From: Flavobacterium flabelliforme
GTDB taxonomy: Bacteria; Bacteroidota; Bacteroidia; Flavobacteriales; Flavobacteriaceae
Direction: 5' to 3'
DNA length: 64,000 nucleotides
Assembly (NCBI RefSeq): GCF_017948675.1
Contig: NZ_JAGFBU010000007.1
Span: 48,621 to 112,620, forward strand
Both the position numbers and the translations under genes were made by a program. The notes beneath the pieces were generated by a model. The model had not been told where the DNA came from. It saw nothing but the letters and a program-made list of their open reading frames with translations, and did no database searches. Of this stretch, positions 26,551 to 34,444 are shown in pieces; within the stretch, counting starts at the first letter, position 1, and every line of letters begins with the position of its first letter.

Positions 26551-27246
26551 ATGAATTATCTATTACCCTTACTTTCGGTCCTTTTAGGATATTGTATTGC
26601 TTTGGTTTTAAGACCAAAAAACAAAACCAATCTAAAGCTACTTTTGGCTTTTAGTGGTTCCTTCTTGCTTTCCTTAACCGTAATGCATTTGTTGCCAGAA
26701 GTGTACGCAGTACATAATCATGACGTTGGTGAAGTCCATAATGATACTGCAGGAATCTTTATTATGATAGGAATTTTATTCCAAATTATTTTAGAGTTTT
26801 TCTCCAAAGGTGCAGAACACGGACATGTTCATGGAAATCCGAACCTTTCTCATATTCCATGGTTATTGTTCATTAGTCTTTGTATCCATGCGTTTTTAGA
26901 AGGTTTCCCTGTTGGTCATGATCACGGAAAACTAGCATTAGGAATTGCTATTCATCATCTTCCTATAGCTATTATTTTAACTACTTTTTTCATCAATTCG
27001 CATTTAAACAAGAAAGCAATTTTTGCTTTTATGCTCACATTTGCATTGATGACGCCTTTAGGAACATTGGCGTCAGAATATCTTACAGGATTAAACGAGT
27101 ATCACAGCCAAATTACAGCTATAGTAATTGGAATATTATTTCATATTTCTTCTACAATTATCTTTGAGAGTAGCGAAGGACACAAGTTTAATATCGCCAA
27201 AGTTTCTATGATAGTAATTGGAATTGCATTAGCCTATTTTTTATAA
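26551..27246 (+). CDS. ZIP-family metal (zinc) transporter
   Basis: 231 residues, about seven to eight helices. Helix-4-type motif HAFLEGFPVGHDHG and helix-5-type HHLPIA carry the metal-binding histidines; a histidine-rich loop (HNHDVGEVHND, EHGHVHGN) sits between helices as in other ZIP proteins. The canonical HHxPEG is altered to HHLPIA, so metal specificity may differ from zinc. Inner membrane importer, directly following the methyltransferase with no gap. Confidence 0.87.
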   Translation: MNYLLPLLSVLLGYCIALVLRPKNKTNLKLLLAFSGSFLLSLTVMHLLPEVYAVHNHDVGEVHNDTAGIFIMIGILFQIILEFFSKGAEHGHVHGNPNLSHIPWLLFISLCIHAFLEGFPVGHDHGKLALGIAIHHLPIAIILTTFFINSHLNKKAIFAFMLTFALMTPLGTLASEYLTGLNEYHSQITAIVIGILFHISSTIIFESSEGHKFNIAKVSMIVIGIALAYFL

Positions 27247-27396
27247 ATTTATAATTTGAACGTTCTATTGAAGCTAAAAAGCGATTTATCACAAACCTTC
27301 CCAATAGAAATTAATTTTTATTATTGCTTATAATTTACTCAAATATATCATTCACAGATCGTAAGTTTCCCTATATAATTTAGAACCGTATTTAAA

Positions 27397-28218
27397 ATGA
27401 CCTTCACAAAGACTACAGAACAGCCTTCAAAGTACCAACATTTAGAAAAAATGTCAGTTAAGGATGTGATTTACAATATGAATCAAGAGGATCAAACTGT
27501 TCCACTTGCTGTTGCAAAAGCATTACCTCAAATTGAAAATTTAATAAATGTAATTGTAGCCAAAATGAAATTAGGCGGCCGTCTATTTTATATTGGAGCG
27601 GGAACATCCGGTCGTTTAGGGATTGTAGATGCCTCAGAATGTCCTCCTACCTTTGGTGTTGCATTCGATTTGGTTATCGCAATTATTGCTGGCGGCGATA
27701 CTGCCATTCGCAAAGCAGTAGAAAATGCAGAAGACAATACCACACAAGCTTGGTTAGATTTACAACTACATAACATAAGCGAAAAGGATGTTGTAGTAGG
27801 AATTGCTGCATCAGGAACAACGCCTTATGTAATTTCTGGTTTGGAAGCATGCAATAAAAGAAATATTATTACGGGAAGTATTTCCTGCAATTTAGGAAGT
27901 CCGATTTCACAAACTGCAAAATTTCCCATAGATGTAGTTGTAGGTCCAGAATTTGTTACCGGAAGTTCTAGAATGAAAGCAGGAACTGCACAAAAGCTTG
28001 TCCTTAATATGATAACAACTACCACTATGATTCAGTTAGGGAAAGTAAAAGGTAATAAAATGGTCGATATGCAACTAAGCAATAGTAAGTTAGTAGATCG
28101 TGGTGTAAAAATGATAATGGATGAAATTGAAGTTCCTTATGAAAAAGCTAGCGAACTATTAAAAGAGTTTGGTAGCGTAAGAAAAGCAGTCGATTATTAC
28201 AGTGTAAATCAACATTAA
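27397..28218 (+). CDS. murQ: N-acetylmuramic acid 6-phosphate etherase
   Basis: 273 residues, a single SIS domain. Signatures IGAGTSGRLGIVDASECPPTFG, GIAASGTTPYV and GSSRMKAGTAQK are those of MurQ; SRMKAGTAQK is the family's sugar-phosphate loop. Cleaves the lactyl ether of MurNAc-6-phosphate to GlcNAc-6-phosphate and lactate during peptidoglycan recycling. Cytoplasmic. No anhMurNAc kinase gene lies nearby. Confidence 0.95.
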   Translation: MTFTKTTEQPSKYQHLEKMSVKDVIYNMNQEDQTVPLAVAKALPQIENLINVIVAKMKLGGRLFYIGAGTSGRLGIVDASECPPTFGVAFDLVIAIIAGGDTAIRKAVENAEDNTTQAWLDLQLHNISEKDVVVGIAASGTTPYVISGLEACNKRNIITGSISCNLGSPISQTAKFPIDVVVGPEFVTGSSRMKAGTAQKLVLNMITTTTMIQLGKVKGNKMVDMQLSNSKLVDRGVKMIMDEIEVPYEKASELLKEFGSVRKAVDYYSVNQH

Positions 28219-28262
28219 TTCAGGTACATTTACTACTTGAAATTTAATTTTAAATTCAAAAA

Positions 28263-28484
28263 ATGGCAACTAACAAACTTCTTTTAAATAAAGGATTAAA
28301 ATATTTAGCTGGTGCTTTACCGCTTTTGTTTTTAGGACCGGCAGTTATTTATAATGCTTTTATTAATAAACAAAATGTATGGCATTATCTTGTATTGGCT
28401 GTAGGAATTATATTTTGTGGTATTGGAGTTTATCTTGCATTTTTAGGTTTGAAAACAATGGTAAAAAGTTTATTTAACGACTAA
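28263..28484 (+). CDS. Small membrane protein (DUF6095-like)
   Basis: 73 residues with two helices (about 13-30 and 40-62) and short charged ends. The murQ - small membrane protein - pentapeptide order resembles conserved flavobacterial neighbourhoods carrying DUF6095. Its stop codon overlaps the next ATG by one base (TAATG), so translation is coupled. Function unknown. Confidence 0.72.
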   Translation: MATNKLLLNKGLKYLAGALPLLFLGPAVIYNAFINKQNVWHYLVLAVGIIFCGIGVYLAFLGLKTMVKSLFND

Positions 28485-29056
28485 TGGAAGACTTAATACA
28501 CATTCAGAAAACATTTGAAAAAGTAGACTGGATCAATAAGAGAATTAATCATCGAGAATTTGAAGATTGCACTTTTAAAAATTGTGATTTTTCGAATAGT
28601 GATTTTTCGAATAATAGCTTTATGGATTGTGAATTTATTGATTGTAATTTATCAATGATTGACCTTACAGCAACAAGTATGAAAACGGTTGGTTTTAAGA
28701 ACTGTAAGTTATTAGGAATCCATTTTAATAAATGCACGGACTTCTTATTTACAGTTACTTTTCAAGATTGTGTTTTAGATTATTCGTCATTTGCCAATAA
28801 AAAAATGCCCAAAACAAAGTTCAATTCTTGTTCGTTGAAAGAGGTAACTTTTACAGGCGCAAATCTTACACAATCTAGTTTTGAAAATTGTAATCTTGAC
28901 AATGCTATTTTTAATGATACGTTATTAGCAGGCGTTGATTTTACATCAGCATACAATTACAAAATTGATCCTGAATTTAATCCTATGAAAAAAGCTAAAT
29001 TTTCGATGCAAGGAATTCCTGGACTTTTAGATAAATACGATATTAAAATAGTATAA
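28484..29056 (+). CDS. Pentapeptide-repeat protein, Qnr-like
   Basis: 190 residues built almost entirely of A(N/D)LxX-type pentapeptides (CTFKN CDFSN SDFSN NSFMD CEFID and so on), folding as a right-handed quadrilateral beta-helix. Two blocks (about 22-72 and 78-150) are separated by an irregular loop (GIHFNKCTDF), and the chain ends in a short helix-like tail GLLDKYDIKIV, comparable to the C-terminal dimerisation tail of Qnr proteins (LLMERLGIAVIG in QnrB). Qnr and MfpA proteins mimic DNA and protect gyrase or topoisomerase IV; here parC lies 1.4 kb downstream on the other strand. A role in topoisomerase protection is inference only. Confidence 0.85.
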   Translation: MEDLIHIQKTFEKVDWINKRINHREFEDCTFKNCDFSNSDFSNNSFMDCEFIDCNLSMIDLTATSMKTVGFKNCKLLGIHFNKCTDFLFTVTFQDCVLDYSSFANKKMPKTKFNSCSLKEVTFTGANLTQSSFENCNLDNAIFNDTLLAGVDFTSAYNYKIDPEFNPMKKAKFSMQGIPGLLDKYDIKIV

Positions 29057-29063
29057 TTGTACT

Positions 29064-29210
29064 GCCCCAGATGGAAGTGAAAATCCCGCAGGGAATAAAA
29101 CTATTTTTTCTGGACAAAAAAGAGCGACTAGAAGAAGCTCCTTTTTTGTCATTAGAAAAAAAGTTTTATAACCGAGGAATTGCAATGTACAGCTGGAATA
29201 GGCCCTAATA
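29064..29210 (+). ncRNA. Candidate structured RNA element, copy 1
   Basis: Intergenic, between the pentapeptide gene and a lipoprotein gene. Ends pair as GCC-CCAG (29064-29070) with CTGG (29193-29196) and GGC (29201-29203) around an AATA bulge. Conserved 5' segment GATGGAAGTGAAAATCC and 3' segment GTACAGCTGGAATAGG match the two other copies. The interior is a long hairpin: GACAAAAAA / TTTTTTGTC, then GAGC (29122-29125) and GCTC (29137-29140) closing the 11-base loop GACTAGAAGAA. The loop and its closing pairs are almost identical to copy 2 while the outer stem covaries. Possibly the Rfam Flavo-1 family. Confidence 0.65.
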
Positions 29211-29224
29211 ATAAAAAATAAAAT

Positions 29225-29599
29225 ATGAAAAAGTTAATTTTACTTCCCCTACTCTTATTACTAATTTCGTGTTATGATGGGGAACGCAATTGCAAAGATT
29301 TTAAAACTGGAAAATTCAAGTTTGAACATACGGTTGATGGAGTAAAAAAAACAACTGTTTTTGAACGCAATGACAGTATTGAAATTGAAACTTATGAAGG
29401 AAAAACAGATACGGCTTCGGTACGATGGATTAGTGATTGCGAATATGTGTTAGTTAAATTACATCCAAAAAACAAAGCAGAAGAAAAAGCTATCAACATG
29501 AAAATTTTGACTACTACTAAAGATTCTTATACATTTGAATTCGGGATGATCGGTTCTGATACAAAACAAAGAGGAACTGTAACTAAAATTTCAGATTAA
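29225..29599 (+). CDS. Small lipoprotein, unknown
   Basis: 124 residues. A type II signal peptide ends LLISC (Cys16). Two further cysteines (RNCKDF and SDCEYV) frame a beta-rich domain; TGKFKFEH at the start of the domain is its most regular feature. Small proteins of this type are common in flavobacteria and are sometimes carried in databases under misleading names; I see no catalytic motif. Fifteen bases downstream of structured RNA copy 1, and 36 bases before the terC-like gene. Confidence 0.72.
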   Translation: MKKLILLPLLLLLISCYDGERNCKDFKTGKFKFEHTVDGVKKTTVFERNDSIEIETYEGKTDTASVRWISDCEYVLVKLHPKNKAEEKAINMKILTTTKDSYTFEFGMIGSDTKQRGTVTKISD

Positions 29600-29635
29600 T
29601 TTTTCTATAAAATTATAAACTATAACGAATAAAAA

Positions 29636-30406
29636 ATGGAAGTATTTTTAAATCCAGATGCATGGATTGCTTTGTTGACCTTAACTTTTCTTGAAATTAT
29701 ATTGGGAATTGACAACATTATATTTATATCAATTGTAACTGGTAAATTACCAGTAGAAAAACGTAAAAAAGCGACACAAATCGGTTTGTTTTTAGCCATG
29801 TTCATGCGCATCGCTTTGCTTTTTGGAATTACGTTGCTAATTGCTATGAAAGAGCCTTTTTTCAGTATAAACTGGACTTGGTTTAGTGCTGATTTTACGG
29901 GTCAAGCGATGATCTTATTATTAGGAGGTTTATTTCTAATTTATAAAAGCACCAAAGAAATTCACGAAAAAGTAGATCATAAAGGGGAAGAAGAAAAGGA
30001 TTTAAAAACTACTGCAGCAAAATCATTTGGAAATGTAATTTTCCAGATTTTATTAATTGACCTTATATTCTCTGTAGATAGTATTTTGACCGCTGTGGGA
30101 ATGACCAATGGTGTTACTGGTGCTTTGTATATTATGGTAACTGCTGTAGTGATCTCGGTTGGAGTGATGATGCTTTTTGCGGTTCCAGTAGGGAATTTTG
30201 TAAACGCCAATCCATCGATACAAATTTTAGGTTTGGCTTTCTTAATCTTGATAGGTTTTATGTTGATTACAGAAAGTATGCACTTATCTAATGCTGCTTT
30301 AATGGGAGAACATGTAGGTGCAGTTCCTAAAGGCTATTTATACTTTGCCATTGCTTTTTCATTAGCTGTGGAATTCCTCAATATGAAAATGCGAAAGAAA
30401 AATTAA
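29636..30406 (+). CDS. TerC-family integral membrane protein
   Basis: 256 residues, seven or more helices. LEIILGIDNIIFISIVTGKLP and LIDLIFSVDSILTAVG contain the two acidic motifs (GIDN and SVDS) typical of TerC/Alx manganese-efflux-type proteins. The central KEIHEKVDHKGEEEKDL loop is cytoplasmic. Likely exports divalent metal such as manganese; the tellurite link of the family name is not supported here. Ends against a strong terminator shared with parC. Confidence 0.88.
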   Translation: MEVFLNPDAWIALLTLTFLEIILGIDNIIFISIVTGKLPVEKRKKATQIGLFLAMFMRIALLFGITLLIAMKEPFFSINWTWFSADFTGQAMILLLGGLFLIYKSTKEIHEKVDHKGEEEKDLKTTAAKSFGNVIFQILLIDLIFSVDSILTAVGMTNGVTGALYIMVTAVVISVGVMMLFAVPVGNFVNANPSIQILGLAFLILIGFMLITESMHLSNAALMGEHVGAVPKGYLYFAIAFSLAVEFLNMKMRKKN

Positions 30407-30417
30407 TTTGATTTTAT

Positions 30418-30447
30418 AAAAAAAGCGCTCAATGAGCGCTTTTTTTT
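30418..30447 (+). terminator. Bidirectional terminator terC-like/parC
   Basis: GC-rich stem AGCGCTC / GAGCGCT (30424-30430 and 30434-30440) with a 3-base loop, flanked by A7 and T8, between convergent genes. Confidence 0.92.
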
Positions 30448-33151
30448 ATTCTAAACTTAAGGTTATTTGACCATCATCGTCTAATTCTAATGCTGTTTCG
30501 TCTAGATTATCATCCATTGCAATTTTCTCTGGAACAACCTCAACTGGAAGTTCATAATGCAATGGCTCTAGAAGGTTTACCTGTTTTAATTTATCAGTTG
30601 TCAATTGATTCCCTAATGCTTTAAATCCTTTCACAGCAATGTAGGATTCAATATCAACTGTAATGCTTTCTTTCTGAACTCCTTTTATTTTCGGGAAAAT
30701 TAGTTCTGCAACTGGTCGATAATCCGTTGACACAATTTCTAATTGTGAATTGGGATGCTCAGTAATAAAACTTTCTTCTTTATTTTCTGTTTCGACTAAG
30801 AAACGCTTTATGTAATACCGTTCTTTTTCACCATCGTAATAAATAGCAGAAATTGGTTTCTTTGGAATCCATTTTTCAAGAACGACCATATCTTGATCAA
30901 AATGCGTAGCTAATTCTGGCGTGATTACTTTTAATTTTCCTGTTTGGGAAATTATCAAAATTTTATCACTCGGTCTAAATTCGCCAAGTAATTCTCCTCT
31001 TCCATCTACATTTAATCGTTGCACGGTATCATCAAACCAAACTTTTCGAGGCAAAAGAGTCGAAATTCCTTTCTCTTTCAATTCGATTTTTTTGATGGGA
31101 TATTTGGTAACCAAGTTTCCTTTTGAACTTCTACCTTTTATCGCCAGATTAGCAAAATCAATATCGAATTTCAGTTTTTTAACCGTTCCTATTTGGCGTA
31201 GCAAAATAGTAATTACCTCCGCTTCTCCATTTGGATTACACGAAAAATACACTACTTGTGATCCTGCGGTTTCATTGGTTAAATCGTAGGCTTTGTCACG
31301 TGTTACACCCGAAACATTAAAACGTTTTATATACGAAGGTCCCGATTTTCCATCACGATAAATCATGTTATAAATCGTTCGTTTATCGCTTTTGTCAAAA
31401 ATGGCAATGTGAATAATATCTTTCCCCACAAAGGTTTTAGCATCTACTTTTGTAATCATCATTTTTCCGTCACGAAGAAATACAATAACATCATCTATAT
31501 CCGAACAATCGGTTACATATTCATCTTTTTTCAAACTTGTTCCTACGAAACCTTCTTCTTTATTTACATACAATTTCGTATTACGCAATACTACTTTTGT
31601 AGCTTCAATATCATCAAAAATACGAAGTTCCGTTTGACGTTCTCTGCCTTTTCCGTACTTCTCTTTTAATTTAGCGAAATAAGCAATAGCAAAATCAATC
31701 AGATGTTCTAAATGATGTTTTACTTGTTCAATATCACCTTCTAGCGCTTCAATTTTATCCTGCGCTTTATTACTGTCAAATTTAGAGATACGCATGATTC
31801 GGATATCCAATAAACGTAAAATATCTTCTTCGGTAACGGCGCGTTTTAAATGCTGAATATGCGGTTTTAAACCATCATCCACCGCTTTTAGTACGGTTTC
31901 ACGAGTAGTCATTTCCTCAATATCACGATAGATTTTATTTTCGATAAAAATACGTTCTAAAGAAAGAAAATGCCATTGTTCCTCTAATTCACTCAGTTGA
32001 ATTTCAAGTTCACTTTTTAGTAATTGTACCGTTCTGTTTGTTGAAATGCGCAACATATCAGAAACACCTACAAATAGCGGTTTGTTATCTTCAATCACAC
32101 AGCCCAATGGCGCTACTGAAGTTTCACAAGCTGTAAAAGCAAATAAAGCATCAATGGTTTTATCAGGAGAAACTCCAGGGAAAAGGTGTATTAAAATCTC
32201 TACATCAGCCGCGGTGTTATCCTCAATTTTCTTGATTTTGATTTTACCTTTATCATTGGCTTTCAAAATACTATCAATCAAAGTCGTAGTATTAGTCGAA
32301 AACGGGATTTGGGTAATCACCAATGTATTCTTGTCGAGTTGCGCAATTTTAGCACGAACACGAACACGTCCCCCACGTAAACCATCGTTGTAGTTAGAAA
32401 TGTCAGCAATTCCTTGCGTCATGAAATCCGGATACAAGGTAAAAGGTTTTCCTTTTAATATTTTGATAGAACAATCTATTAACTCATTAAAGTTATGAGG
32501 CAATACTTTCATCGACAGTCCAACCGCAATTCCTTCAGCTCCTTGCGCTAAAAGCAACGGGAATTTTACAGGAAGATTATTGGGTTCGGCACGACGACCA
32601 TCATACGAAACACCCCAATCTGTAATTTTTGGAGAATATAAGACCTCCAAAGCAAACTTAGACAATCGCGCTTCAATGTAACGAGAAGCTGCTGCTCCAT
32701 CACCAGTTAAGATATTCCCCCAGTTTCCTTGACAATCAATTAATAATTCTTTTTGGCCTATTTGCACCATTGCATCACCAATACTCTGATCCCCGTGAGG
32801 ATGGTATTGCATGGTGTGACCAACTACGTTTGCTACTTTATTATACCGACCGTCATCCAATTCTTTTAGCGAGTGCATGATTCTGCGTTGTACTGGTTTA
32901 AAACCATCTTCAATCGCAGGAACGGCTCGCTCCAGAATTACATAAGAGGCATAATCCAGAAACCAGTCTTTATACATTCCCGTAACTTTGGTAATGGTAT
33001 CGTTTCCGTCTTCTTGATTATCGTAAAAATGCTGTCCGCCTGAAGTTATGATATCTTCAAATCCTTCGTCGTTTGACTCGTTAGAATCATTCGTTTCGTT
33101 TTGCGATTCGTCTTCGTTTGGTATGATGTTATCTTCGTCTTCGTCTTTCAT
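30446..33151 (-). CDS. parC: DNA topoisomerase IV subunit A
   Basis: 901 residues. Breakage-reunion domain from about residue 56, with the active-site tyrosine Y158 in GDGAAASRYIEARL, the QRRIMHSL and HPHGDQSIGDAM motifs of the winged helix, and a C-terminal beta-pinwheel. The first 55 residues are very acidic (D, E, N, S rich), an extension absent from proteobacterial ParC. Works with parE (34445-36307) to decatenate chromosomes. The two genes lie on the same strand but are split by a DUF1016 nuclease gene, which is not the usual arrangement. Confidence 0.93.
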   Translation of the reverse strand: MKDEDEDNIIPNEDESQNETNDSNESNDEGFEDIITSGGQHFYDNQEDGNDTITKVTGMYKDWFLDYASYVILERAVPAIEDGFKPVQRRIMHSLKELDDGRYNKVANVVGHTMQYHPHGDQSIGDAMVQIGQKELLIDCQGNWGNILTGDGAAASRYIEARLSKFALEVLYSPKITDWGVSYDGRRAEPNNLPVKFPLLLAQGAEGIAVGLSMKVLPHNFNELIDCSIKILKGKPFTLYPDFMTQGIADISNYNDGLRGGRVRVRAKIAQLDKNTLVITQIPFSTNTTTLIDSILKANDKGKIKIKKIEDNTAADVEILIHLFPGVSPDKTIDALFAFTACETSVAPLGCVIEDNKPLFVGVSDMLRISTNRTVQLLKSELEIQLSELEEQWHFLSLERIFIENKIYRDIEEMTTRETVLKAVDDGLKPHIQHLKRAVTEEDILRLLDIRIMRISKFDSNKAQDKIEALEGDIEQVKHHLEHLIDFAIAYFAKLKEKYGKGRERQTELRIFDDIEATKVVLRNTKLYVNKEEGFVGTSLKKDEYVTDCSDIDDVIVFLRDGKMMITKVDAKTFVGKDIIHIAIFDKSDKRTIYNMIYRDGKSGPSYIKRFNVSGVTRDKAYDLTNETAGSQVVYFSCNPNGEAEVITILLRQIGTVKKLKFDIDFANLAIKGRSSKGNLVTKYPIKKIELKEKGISTLLPRKVWFDDTVQRLNVDGRGELLGEFRPSDKILIISQTGKLKVITPELATHFDQDMVVLEKWIPKKPISAIYYDGEKERYYIKRFLVETENKEESFITEHPNSQLEIVSTDYRPVAELIFPKIKGVQKESITVDIESYIAVKGFKALGNQLTTDKLKQVNLLEPLHYELPVEVVPEKIAMDDNLDETALELDDDGQITLSLE

Positions 33152-33204
33152 AAAAATGCTTAAAACTCAAATTATGGCGCTATAATAACTCCATTTAAAT
33201 TCTT

Positions 33205-34293
33205 CTATATTTGTTCAATCAAATGGATTAATTCCTCTTTACTTGGCAACACCATTTTATATTTACTAGCAAAAATTTGTTCATTATTTTCTGGTAATGT
33301 GTATTCTACAACTAAATCACTTTTATTCTGACAAAGTACGATTCCAATTGTTTTATTCTCCTCTTCGAAACGCATTTCTCTGTCATAATAATTCACATAC
33401 ATTTGCATTTGACCTAAATCCTGATGTTTTAAATCTCCTATTTTTAAATCAATAAGAACGAAACATTTTAATATTCGGTTATAAAAAACCAAGTCGATTC
33501 TAAAATGTTTATCATCAAAAGTGATTCTTTTTTGTCTGGCAACAAACGTAAAACCATTCCCTAATTCTAACAGAAAGTGTTCTAATTTATTGATAATTTC
33601 TTCTTCAAGTTCATTTTCCGAATATTGATTTAACTCTGGTAAACCAAGAAATTCAAGAATGTAAGGATCTTTGATTATATCTTTTGGCTTCTCTATAATT
33701 TGTCCTTGTTGAGAAAGTTTCAAAATTCCTTCTTTATCTCTGCTTAAAGACAATCTCGTATATAAAGCAGTATCATATTGTCGCTTTAATTCCCGAACGC
33801 TCCAATTATTTTTTGCAGTTTCGATTTCATAAAAACTTCTTTCTTTTGCATCATCAATACGCATTAAGAATATGTAATGAGTCCACGTAAGATTGAATGA
33901 ATTATTGTTTTTAAATAACGTAGTCATTGACTGTGTTTTTCCTTCCTCATAATTCGTCATCAGTGATGACGAATTTAAATCATCAGAAATCCGCATCAAC
34001 GATGCGGAAATTGAATAAGTTAAATAAAACTTCCTCATTCTCTCCAAATTATCTATTGAAAATCCCTTTCCAAACTCTTGATTCAGCTCTTTTGAAAGTC
34101 CTTTTAATAATTGCTTACCATACTCAGCACGATCTTTTCCGTTTTGTTCTTCTTCTATAATCATTCGACCAATCTCATAATAAGTATAAACCATAGTTTG
34201 ATTTATAGCTCGCACTACTTGTTGCTTTGATTGCTGAAGCAAATTGACAACTTGAGAGAATAACGAATTATTTTGAAGATTTTCTGACATCAA
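33205..34293 (-). CDS. DUF1016/YhcG-family PDDEXK nuclease
   Basis: 362 residues. N-terminal DUF1016 helical domain (about 10-170; INQTMVYTYYEIGRMI, YGKQLLKGLSKEL, FSIDNLERMRKFY, LTWTHYIFLMRI), then the C-terminal nuclease domain (about 185-355) with FRIDLVFYNRILKCFVLIDLKIGDL, containing the D and DxK residues of the PD-(D/E)xK fold, and GQMQMYVNYYD. The linker at about 96-130 has a low-similarity insert coded by palindromic DNA. The family is linked to restriction, recombination-promoting nucleases and mobile defence loci; this copy stands alone between parE and parC, which suggests an acquired gene. Confidence 0.88.
   Translation of the reverse strand: MMSENLQNNSLFSQVVNLLQQSKQQVVRAINQTMVYTYYEIGRMIIEEEQNGKDRAEYGKQLLKGLSKELNQEFGKGFSIDNLERMRKFYLTYSISASLMRISDDLNSSSLMTNYEEGKTQSMTTLFKNNNSFNLTWTHYIFLMRIDDAKERSFYEIETAKNNWSVRELKRQYDTALYTRLSLSRDKEGILKLSQQGQIIEKPKDIIKDPYILEFLGLPELNQYSENELEEEIINKLEHFLLELGNGFTFVARQKRITFDDKHFRIDLVFYNRILKCFVLIDLKIGDLKHQDLGQMQMYVNYYDREMRFEEENKTIGIVLCQNKSDLVVEYTLPENNEQIFASKYKMVLPSKEELIHLIEQI
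33951..34008 (+). repeat. Pair of palindromes inside the DUF1016 coding sequence
   Basis: AATTCGTCATCA / TGATGACGAATT (33951-33962 and 33964-33975, one-base spacer) and TCCGCATC / GATGCGGA (33990-33997 and 34001-34008, three-base spacer) lie 14 bases apart. Both keep the reading frame and code for the linker between the two halves of the N-terminal domain. Confidence 0.8.
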
Positions 34294-34345
34294 TTATAGT
34301 ATTCTTTATTTCTATTTAAAAATCTAATTCAATCTCGATTTTTTT

Positions 34346-34429
34346 TTAATTTTTAAAAATCATAAATGCAGTAGCAAGTCCAACAACAAAAGCAATAACC
34401 AGATAAAACATCTCTTTTTTACGTATCAT
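34346..34429 (-). CDS. Possible 27-residue single-helix membrane peptide
   Basis: From ATG at 34429: basic start MIRKKE, then a hydrophobic helix (FYLVIAFVVGLATAFMIF) and KN before TAA. It starts 15 bases after the parE stop on the same strand and would be translated from the parE transcript. Positive-inside topology and small-residue motifs (GLATA) look natural, but the frame is short enough to be chance. Confidence 0.4.
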   Translation of the reverse strand: MIRKKEMFYLVIAFVVGLATAFMIFKN

Positions 34430-34444
34430 ATAATTATATTATTA

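Noticed and set aside
29225..29599. Reading the small lipoprotein as topoisomerase-related because of nearby parC
   Set aside because: It has a lipoprotein signal and no topoisomerase motif; proximity alone is not evidence.
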